Below, piece by piece: positions 44,684 to 55,277 of a stretch of 64,000 bases of DNA. The stretch comes from Scleroderma bovista (lineage: Eukaryota; Basidiomycota; Agaricomycetes; Boletales; Sclerodermataceae), in the NCBI GenBank assembly GCA_037178675.1, contig JAYMGJ010000030.1, positions 37,181 through 101,180 on the forward strand, read 5' to 3'. Position 1 is the stretch's first letter; every line of letters starts with the position of its first letter. The notes under the pieces are model-generated. The model saw only the letters and a program-made list of their open reading frames with translations. It was not told the origin of the DNA and did not search any database. The translations under genes and the position numbers were made by a program.

Positions 44684-45000
44684 ATTTGCCCCATGTTCAT
44701 TATCCCAGTGTACTCCTGACAGCTGACACCAATCATTGATGAGCTTGTAGGTAGTTTTGAGCTATGATCAGTTGAACTTGATTGCAATGAATCATATTGA
44801 TTACATACTGCACCATACTTGCCTTTGCACAATTTGGCACTCTTGATGGTACTTGGGGGTGGCTGGGTGACTCGTGCCAAATGGGCAGCAGCAGCAGTCC
44901 AGGTGCCTTGCCTAAATGACCCGTCTCCCATCCTGCCTGATTGCCTCTGGCTGATAAGGAAAGCCAGGAGATCATGTTCTTCTGGACGTGACCATTGACC
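44684..45000 (-). pseudogene. Myb/SANT-like DNA-binding domain fragment
   Basis: On the minus strand a frame reads QWSRPEEHDLLAFLISQR, then GDGSFRQGTWTAAAAHLAR, KLCKGKYGAV and SGVHWDNEHGAN before hitting the Copia LTR. This resembles the trihelix/Myb-like domains found in Agaricomycete proteins linked to transposons (W-X-EE...LL-FL, F-TW-AA--L). Frames shift at least once, there is no start codon in frame, and the 3' part is lost. A remnant only. Confidence 0.45.
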
Positions 45001-45056
45001 ATTAGGGGGTCAGTAAACTTGTGACACCTCTTGAGTTACTAATTCCAAGCAGGATT

Positions 45057-45341
45057 TGTTGGAGATAAACAGAACTGTTGTGGTATATTTACCTACTTAC
45101 ATAAGCATGCATCGCACTAGAGTAGAGTTTCTATTACTATAGTTCCCTCAGTAGCTTGCCAGACTACTGAGGGTGAGTACCATTCCATACTGACCACATC
45201 TACATACTGATACCTTCTAGTTACCTACAGGTATATACTAATATAATAGTAGCTTGCCAGACTACTGAGGTTACCTACAGGTCTCCTCCTTTTCCCTTTC
45301 TTAGGCTAGACCTTCCCTGTGCAGACCACCACCTTTCTATA
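45057..45341 (+). mobile_element. solo Copia-type LTR with 5-bp target duplication
   Basis: 285 bp, TGTTGGAGATAAACAG...CTTTCTATA, flanked by GGATT on both sides (45052-45056 and 45342-45346). It is related to the LTRs at 21904-22184 and 44401-44683 and lies in opposite orientation to the latter. Confidence 0.92.
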
Positions 45342-45522
45342 GGATTGACTGATGAGATTGGCGAGAGCAGTGATAATCAGAAGGAGAGTCTCTAATGGGT
45401 CAGTAGACATGACTGTCAGAGACAAAGAATATATGAACTCCACTGCATGGCTTGTTAAGTTAACAAATAATTCAAAATATTACCAGCAGGAAGCGACAGT
45501 AAGCGAAGACTACCGTACGGGC

Positions 45523-46338
45523 TCATGGCATGATGCTTTGGTCATTCGATGTGCGGATGATCTCCAGCTGTAGACGGTGAAATGCTTTCTTCCCTTCTCC
45601 ATACAGCATCAGCATGTTCACTTCCAGCAGACCCATCAGCGAGTAAGCTCTGTCCTCCACTCGCGTTGTCGTACGATTGGCCGCCCACGACATGATTTGA
45701 ACAACACATGGACGGTTTCCGCAAAGTCCATGTGTCAATATATGCTCCGGAATTCCAGTGATGCCTGCCAAGGTAGGTGCAAGCGCCCTCTTGTCACCTA
45801 TGTTTTTCCAATCCTTGTTGAAGAACTGGACATCACTTGGGGCTATCAACTCTTGTAGCGTCCACCCACGCGAGAACCATTCCGGCCAGCCATCGAATTT
45901 GTGATACCTCTTCCAGTCGGGCGCAGTGGGAAACAGTGGATCGGGCACGTCGTGAAGGTACGCGTAGCATACTCCCGCGTTTTCGTACCACCGATACATG
46001 GAATTGATGGCCTCGGATAGCTCTGTGCTACTTCGCTTGTCGATACAGCAAGTGTCGACCCACAACCACTCGAACTTGTCCTGCTTTGCCTGGTTACAGC
46101 TAGCGAGGATCTTCTGATATCCAAGGCGTTGGCAGATTTGGTCTTTCTTTTCCATCTTTGCCAGGTCGACGATCTCCTCATAGTTGACCTCTTGCTTGGT
46201 CCACCGATGGGATAAGATCGCATAAGATATGGCTTCGTCATAAGTGGAGTCAAGGACTTCGGTTTGGTGATTGACTTCTCCCCCGTTGTTCATCATCTGC
46301 TCCCTGTCCAGAAATGCTTTTACATTGATCAGGCGCAT
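45523..46338 (-). CDS. HET-domain (heterokaryon incompatibility) protein, short
   Basis: Start chosen at MRLINVKAFLDRE (46338), the usual start of this family; the frame is open 18 codons further up. HET motifs in order: YAILSHRW, KILASCNQAKQD, LWVDTCCIDKRSSTELSEAINSMYRWY, EWFSRGWTLQELIAP, and the end of the domain RVEDRAYSLMGLLEVNM...FHRLQLEIIR. The protein stops at NDQSIMP, where relatives continue (NDQSIF...), so it is HET domain only, probably truncated. HET proteins trigger cell death on non-self recognition in fungi. A decayed relative lies at 50195-50890 in the same orientation. Confidence 0.8.
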   Translation of the reverse strand: MRLINVKAFLDREQMMNNGGEVNHQTEVLDSTYDEAISYAILSHRWTKQEVNYEEIVDLAKMEKKDQICQRLGYQKILASCNQAKQDKFEWLWVDTCCIDKRSSTELSEAINSMYRWYENAGVCYAYLHDVPDPLFPTAPDWKRYHKFDGWPEWFSRGWTLQELIAPSDVQFFNKDWKNIGDKRALAPTLAGITGIPEHILTHGLCGNRPCVVQIMSWAANRTTTRVEDRAYSLMGLLEVNMLMLYGEGKKAFHRLQLEIIRTSNDQSIMP

Positions 46339-46392
46339 GCTGTGCAAGTGTGCATCAGTTTCGACGGGATCATCAACTGTGAATGAGATCAC

Positions 46393-47651
46393 TTACTTCC
46401 TTTCACAAAATTGAAAGTTTGTTAGATCGGAACGGTAAACGTGTACACTGTAGTTGTGGTGGTAAAGGTGCAGGATAACGTGTTGCTTGCTAACTGAAAC
46501 GCTTCCCCCGTAAACACAGCAAGCAATTGAGCGCCCTACACCTTCTTGATCTCCCAGCCTTCCTTTTGAGCCTCTGGTCCGACTCCGATGGCTTCTGGCC
46601 ATTACAATCAGCGAGCGTGCACTTATGTATGGCTCCAGCGGATGTGATACTACCGATCGTTACCTGCCCACTCCGCGGGCCGAGAGGCAGACACAGACAC
46701 AGCCAAAAATATCTTCTTTGTACGATCCACCGCACCCAACCAGACCTAATCCCGTGCTACATAGCACCTCGTCTGAGGGTGCATGTGTCAAACTACATAC
46801 CAACAACCCTAGTCGTAGTGTAAGACTTTGCCGTCTTCTATCGACGATGATTTGATCTCGAACAATTCATCATAGATGTAGTACAGTTGAAGACAACATA
46901 CCACATAACCGAAGTTCCTCGACCTGGACCACTCGTCTTACCTCTCAGAGTCAACCCACCTGGCGAGTATCATCTAGAGAGTGGCAACCCGCAGGTAGGA
47001 CGCTGGTGGCAGTCCCCGTGTTATATCTGCACTATGTTGCTGTACACCTCTAACTTTATATCACCGGGCCCATGTACCACCGAGAACAGTCTCGTCTCTC
47101 CGCTTTGCCTCGGTATAACCCCCACTCGACGCTCGTGCGTTAGCCACTCGGATGCTCACCATCTTGATGCGGCTAATGATACGACATGGTATGATAGTAT
47201 GTACGCCAATGCATCTTCCGACCAATCACCGGAGTTGGAGGCTAAGGCTGTTCTGACCCGCGTTGTCACTGAGCAGTGATGACTATGCGGGGAGCCTCAA
47301 AGTTGGCAGTTGAGGGATTAGGAAGATAGTCGTTTGCAGATTCATGCATGGTGTTTTCTGTGGTTTGGCGCGTTGTTTCGTGGGCGTCTACGCTTGTTCA
47401 TGCGCGTCGTCCGCTGCGATGGCATCGGTCGGAAAGTTGCAAACGCTGCTGACGATCATCACAGCGACAACCGCGTTTCCCCCGCTCATCCACGAGGTCC
47501 GCGAAACTACGGCTGGTCCGACCACAGCCTTCCTGATCAAGGCTCGGCTGTTCCCTCAACAATTGGAGTAACTTAGTCAGTCTGGTCGCATATAACACAG
47601 ACCGGGGCCGTCGTGGAACATCCCTCTCTCTCTTCTTGCGACGACCTCGTC
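46393..47651. other. intergenic DNA between HET and P450 genes
   Basis: Short frames here show no recognisable protein. The last 180 bp (from about 47460) is repeated imperfectly at 49785-50035 and represents the upstream region of the P450 gene. No TATA box was fixed. Confidence 0.4.
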
Positions 47652-49739
47652 ATGTCACTCAAAATGCTCGAGAACCTCCCCGACCTTGCATTCCAGGCCA
47701 AAGCCGCCGGAGCAATCGTCGTCCTGGTCGTCCTTGCCAGCGCTGTTCGTTCTCAGATCAAGGCAAGAAGGCGTCTCCCTCTCCCTCCTTGTCCTCCAGG
47801 CCACTGGCTGTTTGGAAATGCCCTCCCAAAGGAAAAGTACGTCTGGGTCCTGCCTCACCCGAGGCATTGCTTACCGGACTCTCCCATAGCCAATCTCAGC
47901 ACTTTGCGGAGTGGATAAATCAATATGGCTCTGTTATCTCCCTCCGCCTCGGCCCAAAGGTCATGATCATCATTGGACGCTACCAGGTACAGAACCTAGC
48001 CAATACTTCATAGGACCTAGCTGATACATGCGCCTGTTAGGAATCTGTAGACATCATGGAGAAGGAGGGCGGTTTGCTGGCAGATCGCCCTCGTGCCGTT
48101 GCAGCAGGTGAAAATCATGTCGCGCGGGCTCCGAATGATCCTCGCTCCCGCAGGCGAGCAGTTCCGCAGATTGCGTAGGTAAGTGAAGCCAGTCATCCAT
48201 CCACCGCATATATTCACGTGCATGTACCTTTGTAGGGCGGCACATACACATCTTCAGGCAAAAGCATCAGAGTCGTATGCCCCCATCCAAATGCAAGCAG
48301 CAAGCGATGTCATCATCGATATCCTCAACGACCCGAAGCACCACCAGGCTCATGCGAACCGATACGCTGCCTCAGTTATCCTGCGTGTGACGTACGGAAA
48401 GTCAACCCCTACGCAAACGAACGCACCTGAGATCATCATCATCCACAAAATGCTCAGGCGCTTCCAAACTCTCATGCGTCCTGGTGCCCTCCTCATTGAG
48501 AGGTATCCGATCTTGAAGTATATGCCAGGCTATGCGAGCTACCTCGAGGACTGGCGCAAAGAAGAGAGTCAGCTCTTCCACGACCAACTTGACCGCGTCG
48601 CGAGAGAACTGGTACGTGTGATTCTCGCAGGACTCGAGCTACTTGTGACCAGTTCTATAGAAATCTGGAGACGTCGGACCTTCATTCGCTAGATACCTCC
48701 TTGAAAATCAGAACACACACAAGCTTTCCGACGAAGAAATGGCCTACCTCGCAGGCTCCCTCTTCGGTGCCGGCTCAGATACGGTAAGTTGCAGTGATTG
48801 TCCTAACCCGCCACTCATCGGGGCCTCTAGACCGCTGTCGCCATCATGGTTTTGGTCATGGCTGCCGCTTGCTTCCCTGAGGCGCAGGACATCGTCCAAG
48901 AAGAATTGGGCAATGTCGTCGGCCGCGACCGGGGTATGTTGGCTATGTTGTGAAATGATTGCATAATTTGCTGATGGGGTGTGCATAGCACCTACCTTTG
49001 ACGACTACGATGCCCTTCCACAAATCCAAGCATACATGCTTGAGTGTCTCCGCTGGAGACCGGTCACGACGCTTGGTATGGCCATCATTCCTATAGCTAC
49101 ACGGCATTAATGAGTCTAATAACATATGCCAGGGTTCGCTCATCGTGCTCTCACGGACATCGTCTACGTGAGTACCTTTCTACGATCGTCATCAACACCC
49201 AACGTTTTCTCCAGAAAGACTTCTGTATCCCCGAAGGAGCGATCGTGTTCGGAAACCATTGGTAGGCAGTCGCAGACCAATATATGCCTTCGACTGACTG
49301 ACCTCACAACCTCCCATGACATCCCATAGGGCTATCTCCAGGGACCCAGCCGTATACCCCAACCCCGACAAATTCGACCCTCAGAGGTGGTTGAACAACG
49401 ACGGACTTGTCCGAGACGATTTCCGATTCCCAAGTTTCGGATTCGGCAGACGGTGCGCTCCATCTTCGTTAAACCTTACACACCGGCGCTGGTGCTGACT
49501 CATCGCATAATAGTGTCTGCCCCGGCCAACACATCGCCAACCGGTCCATCTTCATCAATGCGGCGCTGCTCCTGTGGTCTTTCCGGATCACGCAAGACCT
49601 GAGTGCGCCCGTCGACGAAAAGGGCTTCGTCGATGGTGTCATTGCGCACCCGAAACCGTTTGCGGTGTGCTTTGAGCCTCGGGTTGGAGACGAGAAGCAT
49701 TTGCGGCAGGTAATGGAAAAGTATGCGAAAGATTTGTGA
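47652..49739 (+). pseudogene. cytochrome P450, one-base frameshift
   Basis: About eleven exons with short GT-AG introns. An N-terminal membrane anchor (AGAIVVLVVLASAV) precedes PLPPCPPGHWLFGN; then AEWINQYGSVISLRLGP, the I-helix AGSLFGAGSDTT, the E-x-x-R of ECLRW, DKFDPQRWL and the haem loop FGFGRRVCPGQH with the cysteine ligand. It would be an ER-anchored haem mono-oxygenase; substrate unknown. At 48111-48114 there are four A where three would keep the frame (AAGE-IMSRGLR), so exon 3 is shifted. A 46-nt GT-AG segment (48108-48153) spans the fault and, if spliced, restores the frame with loss of 15 residues. Every other exon junction keeps the frame. The ATG at 47613 is an alternative start. 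Confidence 0.8.
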
Positions 49740-49784
49740 TGTGAAGCGGAGAGGTTTGTGATTGTCTTTGTCAGACATACAGCG

Positions 49785-50035
49785 ACGACCACCTTTCCCC
49801 TGCTCGGGTCCAATGGCGCACGCGGTCCACGAGACTATGGCTGGTCCGGGGACCAGCCACAGCCTTCGTGATCAAGACTTAGCATCTTCGGCTGCTCCCT
49901 CATCAATTGGAGTTAGTCAATTTGCTTAACACCGCCCTTCTTCCCTTGATATAACACGGACCGTTGACGTGGCGGAACATCCCCTTCTTTCTTCTTGCGA
50001 CGACCCATACTTGTCACCCAACACGCTCGAGAATT
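49785..50035 (+). pseudogene. duplicate of the P450 upstream region and first codons
   Basis: The sequence from ACAGCGAC...CCACGAGACTATGGCTGG to GCTCGAGAATT matches 47467-47680 with small indels, covering the promoter area and the first few codons. Homology stops after the start of the first exon. It is the left edge of a second, decayed copy of the locus, followed by the HET remnant. Confidence 0.65.
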
Positions 50036-50194
50036 TAGCCCTTCTTCTGGGATGTCACGTCTGAGCGATTTGATGGATTTAGCATTTTACCACGATGGCC
50101 AAAGAAGCTTGGGCCGTCCGTAAGGGTATCCTTGCGGATGGCCCAAGTTACTTCCATTGCCATTGCACTGGGCTTGGGAGGGGGGTAAGGTCCC

Positions 50195-50890
50195 CATCAA
50201 AGATGCTTTGGTAGTTCGACATGCGGATGGCCTGTAGCTGAAGGGGGTGAAATGCCCTCTTCCCTCTTTAGAGGGGTGACATATTCATATCCAGTAGACC
50301 CAACAGGGAACTGACCTGTAGGTGAGTCATCATCTGGTGGGAAGTGGAGAACATCTGAGCACTGCAGGGATTGTGGGGGAAAAAGTTCACCCATCAACAT
50401 ATGCTGGTTACATGTTAAATGAAAAGTATTGTCTTGTCAGTTATATGTTTTGCCAATTCACGTTTAAAAAAAATGGACATTGCCCACGGGAGAACCACTC
50501 CGGCGAGCCGCTGGATTCACGATGCCCCCTATAGTTATGTCAGTGAGAAAGGATAAGACGAGGGCATCTTAGAGGTGTGCATGGCATACCCTCGAGCCTT
50601 GATACTATTGGTACATACAATTGATTGCATCCGACAACTCTACTTATTGATGGAGCAAGCGTCGATTCGAATCTATCCCTGTTAGCCTGCTTACCCATGG
50701 AAAATATTTTGGTGGTCACCGCGCTGACGAATTTCCCGCCTTGGACTTCGCAAGATCGCACCATTTTGTCTAAGCTGACTTCTTGCTCAATCCACGATTG
50801 ATCATACGTGGCTCAGCTCGTCCTCAAGGATGATCGCTTGCTGAACAATTTCAGCCTTTCTGGAAGAAATTTTACGTGGATTATGTGCAT
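50195..50890 (-). pseudogene. decayed HET-domain gene
   Basis: Pieces of the HET domain are readable on the minus strand in the right order but in different frames: MHIIHVKFLPER near 50885, WIEQEVSLDKMV near 50790, a SDAIN-like segment near 50640, PEWFSRG near 50500, and GLLDMNMSPL-stop-RGKRAFHPLQLQ near 50300-50200. Stops and indels separate them. It is a relative of the gene at 45523-46338. Confidence 0.65.
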
Positions 50891-51217
50891 CCTGCACAAG
50901 TGCATACGTGTCAGCTTTAGGATGTGATCCATACCTCCTTGGCAACAACCAAAAGATCAAATGGTAGACGTGCAGTTGGGATTGTGATGGAGTTGGTTCC
51001 CTTTGGCTGGACTTGAGATGGACGAGAGAAAAACAAGGGGGAAAAAATGAACGTGATTTAGAGTCACAACAAATATAAAGCCCGGTATAGGGGCCGGAAC
51101 GCTCAGCTGGCACCGTGACTCAGCTGGACACCGCAGCGAACCGTGGAGCACCTGAGCCCAAGAGCGTTGACAGGCTGGACCAAATGACAGCCTATTTCCG
51201 ACGAAGCTGGAATCCTT
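50891..51217. other. intergenic DNA, nothing recognised
   Basis: No coding frame or repeat of note was found between the HET remnant and the Copia LTR. Confidence 0.35.
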
Positions 51218-51429
51218 TGTATTGAGTTATGAGACTCAGTGATAAAGGAAGGTCACTATATTATCTCCCTATTGAGTTATGAGACTGGTAGATAAGTAAG
51301 TACAGGTAACAAAGGGAATAAACCAGCAGCGCTCACCTCAGTGATAAAGGAAGGTCACTGAGGTGCAAAGGTAACGAGTACGAAAAATTTACTACCGTGA
51401 TTATGTAAGCTACATGCATATACTCAACA
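51218..51429 (-). repeat. 3' LTR of a Copia fragment
   Basis: 212 bp on the minus strand, TGTTGAGTATATGC...ACTCAATACA. It contains two copies of GACCTTCCTTTATCACTGAG and two of CTCATAACTCAATA. It follows a Copia pol end and the polypurine tract GAGGGGGAG. Confidence 0.75.
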
Positions 51430-51436
51430 CTCCCCC

Positions 51437-51614
51437 TCAATTGGAACGAAGTCCAAGTGCTGTAGCAAAACGTTTAGCTTTAATGGTGGGTAAAGGTTTG
51501 GTAAGAGTGTCTGCAATCATGTTGTCAGTGGAACAATAAATGAGGTGAAGAGAATGGTTTTCAACAGCAAAACGAATGAAGTGGTATCGTATGTCAATAT
51601 GTTTGGTACGTGCG
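51437..51614 (-). pseudogene. pol: Copia pol, RNase H C-terminal fragment
   Basis: The frame RTKHIDIRYHFIR...DNMIADTLTKPLP...ALGLRSN-stop is the conserved end of Ty1/Copia RNase H. The polypurine tract and 3' LTR follow in order. Everything upstream in the element is missing: at 51615 the sequence changes to unrelated DNA. Confidence 0.85.
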
Positions 51615-51918
51615 TATGGAAAGCCAGAGCATCGCGCCCCATTTTCGGGATGACTAATACATTTTGCCGAATCTATTTCTCAATTTGTCAATTGCATTCG
51701 GCGAGACTCCAGTCACTGCTTTGCAAAATGCAAAATGGCAAAGTTCAAATACCATATGTCGAAGTACCAAATGTCAAAGTCAAAACATCAAATGCCGAAG
51801 TGTAAATGTACAATATACTAAGTCGAAATATCACTGTACGCTGTAGTCGTATCGCTTTTCAAAATATGCAGTGTATTCCGTGTGTGACAAAGTACGAGTA
51901 TTGAAGTATACAAGGTTG
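51615..51918. other. AT-rich spacer with short A-rich quasi-repeats
   Basis: No gene. The sequence has several variants of a 12-nt phrase near AAATGYCRAAGT between about 51745 and 51830. Confidence 0.35.
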
Positions 51919-54695
51919 CTAAGTGGTTGTGCCGTTCCTCGATTCACCGCTGAAAGCAGCCAGCCCAAAGCCGCCCCATCTGCAAAAGTTGTTGCAGATG
52001 TGCTGTTGCTCAAAAAGCATCACTCCTTTCTGCACATTCCCTTCGCTGAATAGTTTCAGACCCGCACCGACTTTGCTAGATTACTAAAGTGTGAGTTGGT
52101 GGGGGGGGAACAGGTAAAGCATGCTTACGGATGAGTTAGGATTTGTGGGTCTGTTAAAATTACACCACTGCCTGCCATAGATGTCGATTAGTGGTGCAGA
52201 TTCAACTTGTTGATTTAAACATACCTTGGTAATCGGAAATGTATACCTGACCGCCAGTTTTCACATATTGCACGTGCTGCGTGAACGCTAAAATTTTTGC
52301 AATCTCGTCTTCTGTTCTATCCAAAAAGCCGCAAGGGGCTGCGTCACTATTGTGAATGTATTTCACGAAGTCCCCATCCGAGGTGGGAATGAGCTCTTCA
52401 GCCAGATAGACAGTGCTAACAGTCCCAGTGGGTTTTGCTGCCTGACTAGCTCCCTCAGTAGTCGCTACTGACACATCCGAGTATGCCAACAATAGGCCTG
52501 CATCCACGAAACGGACGCGAGGGATTTTGAAGGGTGGTGCGACCTTGTTGTCGTCAATAGCGCGATCAATGAACTCGTATGTCATCTTAAGAAGGGATTT
52601 TGCCCAGTACAAGACATTAGCTTCACGGTAGAGAATGTTGGACTCGTCTTTCAGGGTATAGCGTGTGAATGGGGGTCCAGGTTCCGTAGGATGGTCGTCA
52701 ATGTAAGGTCTCTTGAGGACAACGTCATGGTTGGGTTGAGACCCAATTCCAGAGCGCCGAAGAGGCAAGAGCATTATTTTTGCTGCCTGGGCTGTCTTGA
52801 AGCTCCGACTCCAATGTCAGCATTCAGAGAAAGATCGAGCCTAATATTCCCAGAGAAAAGTTCAGCACCCTGGATATCAAAGGCCTTTTTGGCCTCAATG
52901 AGTTCTTCAAGATTGCAAGTGGGTATAGGATAGAAGTCCATTTGTATGATTTGCTGCCAGAAGACTGTACTTCGTCAGTACAGTGTTCGTAACTTCAATT
53001 ATTTCGTATAGAAGCTTGTCTTACCTGTCTTTACATCAAACTCAGAGGCACCCCCAGTCTGTAGCACTTTTTTGAGTTGATCATGGTCAAGAGATGAGTA
53101 AACATTGGTTGCTGGCCTCTTTTGCGGTGGAACAGGGGTGCATCCACTGGATGTGCTGCTAGAGTGACGGTGGTGGCGTTTGACAGACGTAGTACTACTG
53201 ATGGTTGGAGGATCAACAGTTGTATCCTACAATCAGGTGTCAGTCCATGAAAAGGGATGTACTTATACTGTGAATACACCTACATAACTGTCCCGAAGAC
53301 GTTGGATATCCTGTGAGATTGGCCTATCAAAAACACTACTTGATGTCGTGGTAGTAGTCTGCCCTTTGGAAAGAAAGAGTGGCGTGGATGGTTCAGATGT
53401 CGATAACTGGCGTCGAGACCATGACACTTTGGTGAGAAGCAGTGTAGACTGGTTGAGAAATCCTTCGTGTATGGGTTGGTGGGGGTGGGGAGGCTTCGAG
53501 CTTGTCTCGAAACATTTCAAATTCTTCCCACTGACGCTCAGGGACGATGACGAATAAACCAAATTGTTTGCTCTTGAACACCGGTGCCTTTGAGCCTTTG
53601 CGATTGCTGGCATGAAGACATTCGTTGTAAAAGTACGGTTGTAAGCTGGGATGCTTGGAAAGGTCAACCCACTTAGCATCACGGACGATGAACTCGTTTT
53701 CTTGCCACTGGAACTGGGGATTGTAAGCTTTGATACGTGGTACGACCATCTCAAGCGCAATGGACACGAGCTCGTTTGCATTACTCTGCGCATCGATATC
53801 TTTCAGACCCTCGCAGATGCTCTAAGGTGCTTGATTAATAACAATTTACCCGAGTTAAAGAACACTTACACCGATAATATTTGTTCGTGCATTCTTCCTC
53901 TTGCCTGCAGTTTCAAACACGGCAGTTATTTCCAAACATATAGTCTCTGCAGGAGGAGGGCGGTAAGCCATGCATGCCCACCATTCGCGCTGGGCTGCAT
54001 ATTGTAAGTGCTGTGAACTGTAACCGATAGAGTTCGGTGGAAGAGTGTTCACACGACCTGGAGCTGCTGGTCGTGCCAGCTGAGGGGTCTGGTTCCAAGC
54101 AGATGGAACGTGCACAGCTGGGCCAGCCAAGGACAATGCACACAGTAAGGGAGGAGGGAGTGACTGTGGGTGGCCAGGGGATATTGGCTGATGAGCTGGA
54201 GTGAAATTGAAACGGGGGGATGGCAGCTGGGGGGGGGGCATGAGCGCTCCCAAATTGCCAGGGTTCGGTACAGCATGTGACATAGCCAGAATGGGGGGAG
54301 GGTTGACTGAAGCTATGAATATGTCAGCGTGTCCACAATCACAGTAACGTTGAAACAAACGTACCCTTAGATTGTGCTGCACTTATGCACTGGCGTATGG
54401 ACTGTGGATTGGGAAACACTGAGGATATATTAATTTGAGTCTTATAAATAAGATTTGGACACACACCATTCGTATTCTGTGCTCGCACAGTGGTAGCGGG
54501 CTTGTTCTTGTACCACCTGTAGCATGCCCCGCATACGAACTTCCCGGGTTGAGCAGGATCATAGGCAGCAACATAGTGGCAGGGATCCCCTTTCCGGATG
54601 GGCGCTTGACACCTAGACCGCTGGCAGACTCTATCTTCTCTGGCAAATGCATCTTCTGTAAACTGCGTGACAATGTCGGGGGCGGATGCTTGCAT
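51919..54695 (-). CDS. alpha-kinase-type atypical protein kinase
   Basis: A multi-exon gene from MQASAPDIVTQF (54695). It begins with a Cys-rich segment (VCQRSRCQAPIRKGDPC...CGACYRWY), then a proline-rich linker, YAAQREWWACMAYRPPPAE, ICEGLKDIDAQ, KWVDLSKHPSLQPYFY and FGLFVIVPERQWEEFE. The C-terminal half has the alpha-kinase features VVLKRP (nucleotide-binding Lys), FTQHVQY...ISDYQG (Asp), ILTDPQILTHP, a glycine-rich FSEGN and a zinc-type HICNNFC, ending GTTT-stop at 51919. Alpha-kinases phosphorylate Ser/Thr without the classical kinase motifs. The exons I followed join in frame, so unlike its neighbours it seems intact. Partner and pathway unknown. Confidence 0.7.
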
Positions 54696-55277
54696 TGTAG
54701 CACTGTGGCGATGAGATAACGGTGCCCAAAAATGAAGGTATAAGAATGGCAGAGAATAGTTTAAATATTGCGCAAATGGCTGGGTGGTAACCCAGAAGTG
54801 ATCTGAACCCAGGAACATGACTGACAACATTTGTGGGTTAGCAGATGGATGCAACATAGTGACCACGCACTTATGATTACTGTAAATGCTAAGAAAGAAG
54901 GTCTTCCACTCGGAGCAAACAGAACTTGGAAGAGGCCTTGCAGAAACGGTTGAACAGCAATGGGCATCCTGTGCCTCGAGGCAGGACAAGATGGCTTAGT
55001 AGCTTCAGCTAAGGGACCGATAACGGACCTTGAGGCCATGGATGGTGATGCAGAGCAAAATAAAGGAGGACGAGAACTGTATTTGTCGAGCATGGGACTG
55101 AGAAAGTTTGGCAGGTTCAAGTTTAAAGGAGTGTGGACATTGTGTTGGTGAGTCCTTGGAGGGTGAAGTGATCAGCCCGGGGGCAGTGACTTGAGGCAGC
55201 AGCATGTAAGTATGTTGAGTAATAAATATTGCCTGTTTCCCTTCTTCGATCACAACCCTCCAGAGTTAACCGTTCCT
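54696..55277. other. intergenic DNA between divergent genes
   Basis: It separates the alpha-kinase gene (-) from the integrase-core gene (+) and should hold both promoters. No coding frame or repeat was recognised. Confidence 0.4.

Noticed and set aside
45577..45858. Plus-strand frames over the HET gene and similar long antisense frames over gag/pol genes.
   Set aside because: They are shadows of the better supported genes on the other strand or frame.
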